Source: an uncultured Clostridia bacterium
Lineage (GTDB): Bacteria; Bacillota; Clostridia; UBA1381
Direction: 5' to 3'
Length of the DNA stretch: 5,842 nucleotides
Assembly (NCBI GenBank): GCA_934481375.1
Contig: CAKSPN010000118.1
Coordinates: 1 to 5,842 of the forward strand
In this document: in pieces, positions 1 through 4,414 of the stretch
How the letters are laid out: the number at the start of each line of letters is the position of its first letter
How positions within the stretch are numbered: the stretch's first letter is position 1
The notes under the pieces: model-generated
Seen by the model: only the letters and a program-made list of their open reading frames with translations
Databases searched by the model: none
What the model was told of the DNA's origin: nothing
Translations under genes and position numbers: made by a program

Positions 1-493
1 TCACCGAACGTGTTATAACATCATACGACGGCATAACGGTATAGCTGAGATATGCTCTCATTCCGCTTACCTCGTCCTTTAAGCAGATCTCGAGCGTCTG
101 CGCCTCGCTGTCATTTTCCGTATACACGGCAGGCAGTCCCTCAAGCTTCTTTTTGCCGTCAAATATTTTATAGCTTTCATATGTAAAATCGCTTATCGAA
201 GATTTATCCGCATAAAGCGCATGGAAAGTCGGCACTCTGTATATTCCGCCCATTACCGTTGAAAATTCAAGCGGAACATCGCTTAAATAAAGTTTTTTCT
301 CCGTGTCTATTTCCTTATGTATCAGTCCCGGACGATCCGACACCATCGTTTCAATTATATATCCCGTATCTGCGGCGGTATTGAGCTTTTTCCCCCAATA
401 CAGGTGCGTAAGATACTTATTCATATACACGCCCATAACATAGCTTGTATTATCCGTATCAAGACGAAATTCATTATTGCTAAAGGTTATCAT
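1..493 (-). CDS. Alpha-galactosidase, GH36 family (N-terminal part, runs off left edge)
   Basis: The minus-strand frame from ATG at 493 stays open to the window edge and gives 164 residues. It begins MITFSNNEFRLDTDNTSYVM and contains YRVPTFHALYAD (about 85-96), a KLEGLPAVY stretch (116-124) and LSYTVMPSYDVITRSV at the edge. This is the conserved N-terminal beta-sandwich that precedes the TIM barrel in GH36 alpha-galactosidases, which hydrolyse terminal alpha-1,6-galactose from raffinose-type oligosaccharides and galactomannan. The catalytic barrel and its two aspartates lie outside the window, so activity cannot be judged here. Full-length relatives have about 700-750 residues. No signal peptide is visible, so a cytoplasmic enzyme is inferred. 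The start is supported by GGAGG at 503-507, 9 nt upstream; an ATG at 499-501 is out of frame and hits a stop after three codons. The gene is divergent from the metallophosphoesterase gene and has its own promoter. The family call is from recognised sequence pattern, not a search. Confidence 0.88.
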   Translation of the reverse strand, partial: MITFSNNEFRLDTDNTSYVMGVYMNKYLTHLYWGKKLNTAADTGYIIETMVSDRPGLIHKEIDTEKKLYLSDVPLEFSTVMGGIYRVPTFHALYADKSSISDFTYESYKIFDGKKKLEGLPAVYTENDSEAQTLEICLKDEVSGMRAYLSYTVMPSYDVITRSV

Positions 494-524
494 CCAATCA
501 TTCCTCCAAAAAAAGTATAGGTTA

Positions 525-553
525 ATTCTAACATAAACAAAAGCAAAAGTAAA
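525..553 (-). promoter_or_regulatory. Probable sigma-A promoter of the alpha-galactosidase gene
   Basis: On the minus strand a -35 box TTTACT (548-553) is followed after 17 bp by a -10 box TAGAAT (525-530), with a TG one base before the -10 (extended -10). Four of six -35 bases and five of six -10 bases match consensus. It would start transcription near 518, giving a leader of about 25 nt that contains the GGAGG ribosome binding site. A sugar-responsive operator would be expected for such a gene, but I see no clear dyad overlapping this promoter. Confidence 0.5.
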
Positions 554-561
554 GTCTTATA

Positions 562-590
562 TTGATAAATGATGTAAAATATGATAAAAT
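562..590 (+). promoter_or_regulatory. Sigma-A promoter of the metallophosphoesterase / DUF975-CmpB operon
   Basis: TTGATA (562-567), a 17-bp spacer and TAAAAT (585-590) with a TG at 582-583 form a good extended -10 sigma-A promoter, each box matching five of six consensus bases. The start point would be near 597, leaving a short leader of about 25 nt before the ATG at 622, with GGAGG at 611-615. Its -35 lies 8 bp from the -35 of the divergent alpha-galactosidase promoter. Confidence 0.65.
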
Positions 591-621
591 ATTTTTATAT
601 TAATTACATCGGAGGGAAATT

Positions 622-1812
622 ATGCTTGCATTTATTATTGCGCCGCTTTATCTTGCCGTAAACATACTGTTTATGATTGATCTCCTGCGGCAGCTTTCAA
701 AGCTTTGCGGACTGTTTAAAAAGCGGCTTATCCGCACGGTAATATGCGTATTGTACGCAATCCCGTCGCTGTCGCCGCTGACGGCGTTTCTCGTCACGCA
801 AGAGCCGTATCACCGTATTTTAAAATTTACGGAAAGCTACTGGCTCGGCGCAGGTATGTACCTTGTTATGGGAATGGTATTTTTCGGGATTATACGGCTG
901 ATTGTTCATTTTACCGTAAAAAATACCCGTATAAGAAAAATCGCCTCATACTCGGCGGTATATTCAGCCGCCGCCGCAATTATCGTAGGCAGTTTCGGAG
1001 TGTTCCATGCCTACAACATAAAAATACACCGTTCGGAATTTGAAATAGACAAGCACTGCGGTATATCGGAGATGAACATTGCGCTTATTGCGGATTTTCA
1101 CCTCGGCTACAGCGTCGGTTACGAGCATATGCGGCAAACGGTCGACAAAGTAAATGCACAATCGCCCGACCTTGTAATCATTGCCGGCGATATATTCAAC
1201 AATGAATTTGACGCCGTAAACAATCCCGAAAAAACCGCCGAAATTCTTTCCGATTTAAAAAGCACCTACGGCACATACGCCTGCTGGGGAAATCACGATG
1301 TTGCGGAAAAGATACTTTCGGGATTTACTTTTAAAAGTGATAATCTACAAAACGACAAGCGGTTTGACGATTTCCTCAAAAAAGCGGACATACGCCTTTT
1401 ATCGGACGAAAGCGTACTGATAGACAACTCATTCTACATTGTCGGCAGAAACGATGCCTCACGTTCACGCAAGCTCGGAGAGGACAGGCTCACGCCGAAC
1501 AAGCTTTTATCGGATCTTGACACCGAAAAACCCATTTTTGTTATTGATCATCAGCCGTCACAGCTTGAGGAGCTGGCGGAGTGCGGTGCGGACATAGATT
1601 TTTCGGGTCACACGCACAACGGGCAGATATTTCCGGCAAACATAGCGGTAAAATTCTTTTGGGAAAATCCTTACGGCGTATTAAAAAAGTACGCCCCAAA
1701 CGGTAAATATATGTATTCGTGCGTTACCTCGGGTGCGGGTATATGGGGGCCTGCAATGAGAGTGGGAACGGACAGTGAAATCCTTATGCTGAAGGTTAAA
1801 TTCAAAAAATAG
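622..1812 (+). CDS. Membrane-anchored calcineurin-like metallophosphoesterase (YkuE/YaeI-like)
   Basis: This is a 396-residue protein with an N-terminal membrane region and a C-terminal phosphoesterase domain. Hydrophobic segments lie at about 1-22, 37-58, 75-97 and 108-130. Basic residues are concentrated between segments 1 and 2 and between 3 and 4, so the positive-inside rule places the catalytic domain outside the cytoplasm (inference). All metal-binding motifs of the calcineurin-like family are present: DFH (D158, H160), AGD (D190), GNHD (N224, H225), the lone His in IDHQP (H310) and GHTHNGQ (H330, H332). An active two-metal hydrolase is therefore expected. Relatives such as B. subtilis YkuE and E. 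coli YaeI act on phosphate esters at or near the membrane, but the substrate cannot be told from sequence. The start is fixed by GGAGG at 611-615, 6 nt upstream of ATG. It is the first gene of a probable two-gene operon: the next gene starts 12 bp after its stop. Confidence 0.87.
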   Translation: MLAFIIAPLYLAVNILFMIDLLRQLSKLCGLFKKRLIRTVICVLYAIPSLSPLTAFLVTQEPYHRILKFTESYWLGAGMYLVMGMVFFGIIRLIVHFTVKNTRIRKIASYSAVYSAAAAIIVGSFGVFHAYNIKIHRSEFEIDKHCGISEMNIALIADFHLGYSVGYEHMRQTVDKVNAQSPDLVIIAGDIFNNEFDAVNNPEKTAEILSDLKSTYGTYACWGNHDVAEKILSGFTFKSDNLQNDKRFDDFLKKADIRLLSDESVLIDNSFYIVGRNDASRSRKLGEDRLTPNKLLSDLDTEKPIFVIDHQPSQLEELAECGADIDFSGHTHNGQIFPANIAVKFFWENPYGVLKKYAPNGKYMYSCVTSGAGIWGPAMRVGTDSEILMLKVKFKK

Positions 1813-1824
1813 GGGGAATTTTGT

Positions 1825-3369
1825 ATGTGGAGGGTGAAAGATTTAAAAAAGAGTGCTCGGTCAAGTCTTAAGCACAATTACTGGCGTTCGGTGGGTGTCT
1901 GTCTTTTGGTGCTGTTTTTTATGGGCGGACTTACATTCCGAACAATACATTCAAGCATTTCCGCAGTCATTCCGCAGGCACGGCAAACCGCAGAAAATGA
2001 TTACTCGGTCGACAGGTTCGGCAAAGACGCCCTGTATGAAATAATAGATAATTTTTCACACAGGGACACGCCTGACGTGCGCCCGACACGTGGGGTGCTT
2101 GCCGTCTTTTTTAACGACATCGTAAGCGCAGACTCATTTTCGGTCGGTATTCTCGAGGCGCTCAATCAAATCATTTTTCACGGGCGGCTCGGCGCAGGTA
2201 TAATTATGCTTGCAGGCTTTCTTCTATTGATATTTTTCAAGATTTTTATAAGCAACCCGATTACGGTCGGGCGTGCAAGATTTTTTGAGGAAACACGTAC
2301 ATATTACAACACAAGCGCATGGAGGATTTTCTATCCGTTCAGAACGGGAAGATACAGGCGTACCGTGCTTACAATGTTTATAAGGGATATTCGGCTGTTT
2401 TTGTGGTCGCTTACAATAATAGGCGGAGCGATAAAATATTATTCGTATATGATGGTTCCGTATATTGCGGCTGAAAATCCGAGAATGAAACCCAATGATG
2501 TTATTGCGCTGTCAAGAACTATGATGAAAGGTCACAAACGGCACGCATTTCTGCTTGATTTGTCGTTTACATTTTGGGCATTGGCAGGCATTTTAACGCT
2601 TAATTTTCTGAATGTGCTGTACTTTTCGCCGTACATCTGCGCCGCTCATACGGAATTGTATATGCATTTGCGAAAAAATGCAAAGGAGCTGTCGCTCCCG
2701 CTGTCCGAGGGACTGTGCGACTCGCTTTTAAGCGCCGCACCGTCATGCTGTGCATATCCCGCAAACTCCCCGAGAGGGCGCAAGCGGCTTGCGGTCGATT
2801 ACAACAGACACTACAGCTTATGCTCGCTTATACTGCTGTTTTTCTCATTTTCCGTCCTCGGCTGGCTTTGGGAGGTCGGACTGCACTTTGTAAATTACGG
2901 CGTGTTTGTAAACAGAGGAGTAATGCTCGGACCATGGCTTCCGATTTACGGTACGGGCGGTGTGATTTTGATTATTGCACTGCAAAAATTCCGTTCAAAG
3001 CCTGTGCTTGTATTCCTGCTTGCAATGGCACTCTGCGGAATAGTGGAATACTGCACCGCATGGGCGCTTGACGCAATATATCATATGAAATGGTGGGACT
3101 ACAGCGGCTACCTTTTAAACTTACAAGGACGGATATGCCTTGAGGGACTTATAGTGTTCGGTCTGGGCGGCTGTGGGTTTATATATGTCTTGGGTCCCGT
3201 GCTTGACGAGCTGTTCTTAAAAATACCAAAGAAAATAACCGTTATCATATGCATTGCCCTGATTACGCTTTTTGCCGCGAACCTCGCCTTTTCCGCAATA
3301 AAGCCCAACGCCGGCAAGGGGATAACGGACAAAACGGCATGTGCGGTTTCGGAAAGAACAATCTTATAA
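1825..3369 (+). CDS. Polytopic membrane protein, DUF975 region fused to CmpB-type 'putative ABC transporter' region
   Basis: This 514-residue protein shows two membrane modules. Residues 1-285 look like DUF975: MWRVKDLKKSA with NYW (18-20) at the start, NPITVGRARFFEE (144-156), and the stretch from KYYSYMMVPYIAAENP (204-219) through LSRTMMKGHKRHAFLLDL (229-246). Residues 330-465 look like the CmpB/putative ABC-transporter type IV family: FSVLGWLWEV (342-351), NRGVMLGPWLPIYG (363-376), a WWDYSGY motif (423-429) and GRICLEG (435-441). Hydrophobic segments lie at about 22-40, 122-143, 190-206, 241-267, 331-350, 369-386, 392-414, 439-460 and 469-490. A basic, Cys/Pro-containing linker (about 286-329) joins the halves. 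Neither family has a well-established biochemical role, and no ATPase gene is nearby, so 'transporter' is only a family label. The start is supported by GGGGG at 1812-1816, 8 nt upstream and overlapping the preceding stop codon, which suggests translational coupling. A terminator follows 15 bp after the stop. Confidence 0.8.
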   Translation: MWRVKDLKKSARSSLKHNYWRSVGVCLLVLFFMGGLTFRTIHSSISAVIPQARQTAENDYSVDRFGKDALYEIIDNFSHRDTPDVRPTRGVLAVFFNDIVSADSFSVGILEALNQIIFHGRLGAGIIMLAGFLLLIFFKIFISNPITVGRARFFEETRTYYNTSAWRIFYPFRTGRYRRTVLTMFIRDIRLFLWSLTIIGGAIKYYSYMMVPYIAAENPRMKPNDVIALSRTMMKGHKRHAFLLDLSFTFWALAGILTLNFLNVLYFSPYICAAHTELYMHLRKNAKELSLPLSEGLCDSLLSAAPSCCAYPANSPRGRKRLAVDYNRHYSLCSLILLFFSFSVLGWLWEVGLHFVNYGVFVNRGVMLGPWLPIYGTGGVILIIALQKFRSKPVLVFLLAMALCGIVEYCTAWALDAIYHMKWWDYSGYLLNLQGRICLEGLIVFGLGGCGFIYVLGPVLDELFLKIPKKITVIICIALITLFAANLAFSAIKPNAGKGITDKTACAVSERTIL

Positions 3370-3384
3370 TATTGAAAACCGTTA

Positions 3385-3429
3385 AAAAAGGACGCATAGA
3401 TGATTTAAAATCATTTATGCGTCCTTTTT
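3385..3429. terminator. Bidirectional intrinsic terminator between convergent units
   Basis: Arms 3385-3404 and 3410-3429 form a 20-bp stem (one G-T pair at 3399/3415) with a 5-nt loop. The stem is flanked by AAAAAA on the left and ends in TTTTT on the right, so it can stop transcription in both directions. On the plus strand it ends the metallophosphoesterase/DUF975 operon; on the minus strand it begins right at the encoded CCA of tRNA-Thr and ends the tRNA transcript. Confidence 0.85.
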
Positions 3430-3504
3430 GGAGCTGGTGACGGGACTTGAACCTGCGACCTGCGCATTACGAATGCGCTGCTCTACCAACTGAGCTACAC
3501 CAGC
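3429..3504 (-). tRNA. trnT: tRNA-Thr (anticodon CGT)
   Basis: The minus strand folds into a full 76-nt tRNA with encoded CCA (3429-3431). The acceptor stem GCTGGTG/CACCAGC has seven perfect pairs (3498-3504 with 3433-3439), and the D-arm is GCTC/GAGC. The anticodon stem is GCGCA/TGCGC around the loop TTCGTAA, with anticodon CGT at 3469-3471, which reads the threonine codon ACG. The T-loop is TTCAAGT. The T-stem is imperfect: GCAGG faces CCCGT, giving one G-T wobble and one A-C mismatch (positions 51/63). The discriminator base is T. The gene lies downstream of rpsU-yqeY on the same strand, and its 3' end abuts a terminator hairpin. Confidence 0.95.
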
Positions 3505-3510
3505 ATTTAT

Positions 3511-3541
3511 TACCGAAAAAGAGCGGCGCTCTTTTTCGGTA
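3511..3541 (-). terminator. Hairpin between yqeY and tRNA-Thr, probable (leaky or bidirectional) terminator
   Basis: Arms 3511-3524 and 3528-3541 form a perfect 14-bp stem with a 3-nt loop. The core is AAAAAGAGC/GCTCTTTTT, so the T5 inside the right arm can act as the U-tract in either direction. It lies 17 nt beyond the yqeY stop and its far arm ends 6 nt before the tRNA 5' end. On the minus strand no further U-tract follows (AATAAA instead), whereas on the plus strand a T-rich run (3542-3555) follows. Termination of yqeY is therefore plausible but may be partial. Confidence 0.6.
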
Positions 3542-3558
3542 TATTTTGTTTTTTTAAC

Positions 3559-4005
3559 TTAACCAACCAAAAGCGTTCTTGCTATCTGATTGATCTCCTT
3601 GCCATCGGCTCTGCCCTTTGTTTTAGGCATTACCTCCGCCATTACCTTACCCATATCCTTAACAGACGTTGCGCCCGTTTCGGCTACGGCAGCCTTCACG
3701 ATTTCTTCAAGTTCCTCGTGAGTAAGCTGTTCGGGTAAATAGCCCATCAATATTTCCATTTCCCGCTTTAATTCACTGATTAAATCTTCACGGCCACTCT
3801 TTTCATAATCCGGAAGGGAATCTCTGCGCTGTTTGAGCTGTTTTGCAATTACGTCCAGCACACCCTCATCATCAAGAGTTACCTTTTTGTCTTTTTCTAT
3901 CTGCAGTACCCCTGCTTTTATAAGCTGTACCACATTCTTACGGACTGAGTCCTTTTCTTTCATAGCTGACTTCAAGTCTTCTTTTAACTGTTCCTTAAGC
4001 GACAT
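3559..4005 (-). CDS. yqeY: GatB/YqeY domain-containing protein
   Basis: The product is 148 residues, the usual length for the YqeY family and close to B. subtilis YqeY. It is a mostly helical, charged protein beginning MSLKEQLKEDLKSAM, with the family's conserved features: a DSVRKNVVQLIKA helix (22-34), QRRDSLPDYEKSGR (59-72), LMGYLPEQL (86-94), and a C-terminal segment with VKDMGKVMAEVMPKTKGRAD (117-136) ending in ARTLLVG. The domain resembles the C-terminal tail domain of the GatB amidotransferase subunit, which contacts tRNA; the role of free-standing YqeY is not established. An in-frame ATG at 4014 would add three residues, but it directly abuts the AGGAG sequence, while the ATG at 4005 has a proper 9-nt spacing, so 4005 is preferred. 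The gene follows rpsU by 26 bp, an arrangement common in Firmicutes, and is probably co-transcribed with it. Confidence 0.93.
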   Translation of the reverse strand: MSLKEQLKEDLKSAMKEKDSVRKNVVQLIKAGVLQIEKDKKVTLDDEGVLDVIAKQLKQRRDSLPDYEKSGREDLISELKREMEILMGYLPEQLTHEELEEIVKAAVAETGATSVKDMGKVMAEVMPKTKGRADGKEINQIARTLLVG

Positions 4006-4014
4006 TGCAGTCAT

Positions 4015-4019
4015 CTCCT
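4015..4019 (-). promoter_or_regulatory. yqeY ribosome binding site that decides the start codon
   Basis: AGGAG on the minus strand sits 9 nt before the ATG at 4005 and 0 nt before the ATG at 4014. The spacing rules out the upstream ATG as the main start and gives the 148-residue product. Confidence 0.7.
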
Positions 4020-4031
4020 TTTAGCAAAAAA

Positions 4032-4205
4032 TCAATACTTTCTTTTTCTTGCTGCTTCCGACTTCTTCTTGCGCTTTACGCTCGGCTTTTCATAGTGTTC
4101 ACGCTTTCTGATTTCTGACATAACACCTGACTTTGCGCACTGACGCTTAAATCTACGAAGAGCACTATCCAATGATTCGTTTTCTTTAACTCTGATTTCA
4201 GACAT
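4032..4205 (-). CDS. rpsU: 30S ribosomal protein S21
   Basis: The product is 57 residues, the normal size for Firmicute S21. It has the typical sequence: MSEIRVKENESLDSALRRFK, then CAKSGVMSEIRKREHYEKPS, and a strongly basic tail (VKRKKKSEAARKRKY). S21 is a small late-assembling protein of the 30S platform, near the anti-Shine-Dalgarno end of 16S rRNA, and helps initiation. The frame is open nine codons further upstream to an ATG at 4232, but the start at 4205 fits the family N-terminus and has an extended Shine-Dalgarno at 4213-4222 with 7-nt spacing. It is the first gene of the rpsU-yqeY unit, with a strong promoter and a leader of about 83 nt containing two inverted repeats. Confidence 0.97.
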   Translation of the reverse strand: MSEIRVKENESLDSALRRFKRQCAKSGVMSEIRKREHYEKPSVKRKKKSEAARKRKY

Positions 4206-4212
4206 CTCTGTT

Positions 4213-4222
4213 CCCTCCCTCC
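4213..4222 (-). promoter_or_regulatory. rpsU: Extended tandem Shine-Dalgarno of rpsU
   Basis: The minus strand reads GGAGGGAGGG, two overlapping purine-rich Shine-Dalgarno cores, ending 7 nt before the rpsU ATG. It is stronger than any other ribosome binding site in the window and confirms 4205 as the start. Confidence 0.8.
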
Positions 4223-4224
4223 GG

Positions 4225-4251
4225 CAAGTCAATTCTCAAAAAACGGACTTG
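4225..4251 (-). repeat. Inverted repeat in rpsU leader next to the ribosome binding site
   Basis: CAAGTC and GACTTG (4225-4230 and 4246-4251) can pair as a 6-bp stem with a 15-nt loop in the rpsU mRNA. The stem base is only 2 nt from the Shine-Dalgarno region, so folding could influence ribosome access. Short repeats of this length can occur by chance. Confidence 0.4.
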
Positions 4252-4255
4252 ATGG

Positions 4256-4288
4256 GTTGTACAAACATAATAATTATATTTGTGCAAC
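4256..4288 (-). repeat. 33-bp near-palindrome at the rpsU transcription start (operator-like dyad or 5' stem-loop)
   Basis: Two 16-nt arms around a central base at 4272 are inverted copies that differ at only two positions. The outer parts hold TTGTACAA (4257-4264), itself a perfect palindrome, and TTGTGCAA (4280-4287), an imperfect one, 23 bp apart. The dyad begins about 7 bp downstream of the -10 box, so it starts at about +1. As DNA it could be an operator for a dimeric repressor; as RNA it could form a long A/U-rich stem at the extreme 5' end, with one C-A mismatch and one U-G wobble. No T-run follows directly, so it is not a simple attenuator. Confidence 0.65.
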
Positions 4289-4294
4289 AACAAT

Positions 4295-4324
4295 ATTATA
4301 ACCCATATTGCATACTTATGTCAA
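4295..4324 (-). promoter_or_regulatory. Strong sigma-A promoter of rpsU-yqeY
   Basis: On the minus strand TTGACA (4319-4324) and TATAAT (4295-4300) both match consensus perfectly, with an 18-bp spacer. The start point is predicted near 4288. This is the strongest promoter in the window and suits a highly expressed ribosomal protein gene. Confidence 0.88.
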
Positions 4325-4328
4325 GATG

Positions 4329-4366
4329 TTTTCACAAATTTTTACTCTTTTTTTGTTTTTTTATTT
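4329..4366 (-). promoter_or_regulatory. Phased A-tracts / UP-element-like region upstream of the rpsU promoter
   Basis: Read on the minus strand, A-tracts of 4, 5, 7 and 7 bases (at 4329-4332, 4339-4343, 4348-4354 and 4356-4362) lie just upstream of the -35 box. Their centres are about 10.5, 10 and 8 bp apart, close to helical phase. Such DNA is expected to bend and to favour contact with the RNA polymerase alpha subunit, raising promoter strength (inference). Confidence 0.5.
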
Positions 4367-4379
4367 AATTCTGCGAAAT

Positions 4380-4411
4380 AAGCCTTGAAATTCGGCTCTG
4401 TTTCAAGCCTT
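4380..4411 (-). terminator. Stem-loop just after the beta-helix gene, possible weak terminator
   Basis: Arms 4380-4390 and 4401-4411 pair at 10 of 11 positions (a C-C mismatch on the plus strand at 4383/4408) with a 10-nt loop. It starts 3 nt after the stop codon of the beta-helix gene. No U-tract follows on the minus strand, so it is not a classical intrinsic terminator; it may stabilise the 3' end or stop transcription together with other factors. Confidence 0.4.
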
Positions 4412-4414
4412 CCA

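Noticed and set aside
317..520. Plus-strand open frame of 67 codons opposite the alpha-galactosidase start
   Set aside because: Antisense to a well-supported coding region and runs into its promoter region; no start signals of its own.
2715..3071. Plus-strand open frame of 118 codons inside the DUF975-CmpB gene
   Set aside because: Overlaps, in another frame, a conserved membrane domain; Arg/Cys-rich composition typical of an out-of-frame reading.
3538..3566. Promoter for tRNA-Thr (TTGGTT, 17 bp, TATACC)
   Set aside because: Only three to four bases of each box match consensus and the start would fall inside a hairpin, so it is too weak to annotate as a feature.
3833..4024. Plus-strand open frame of 63 codons opposite yqeY
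   Set aside because: Ser/Phe-rich mirror of a Lys/Glu-rich gene; no supporting signals.
4206..4232. Nine-codon N-terminal extension of S21 starting at 4232
   Set aside because: It would translate the Shine-Dalgarno itself (CRREG); S21 proteins start at MSEI and the spacing fits 4205.
4240..4288. Transcription attenuator in the rpsU leader (dyad followed by a T-run)
   Set aside because: The T6 run at 4238-4243 lies about 12 nt beyond the dyad rather than directly after it, and the stem is A/U-rich, so it does not meet the form of an intrinsic terminator.
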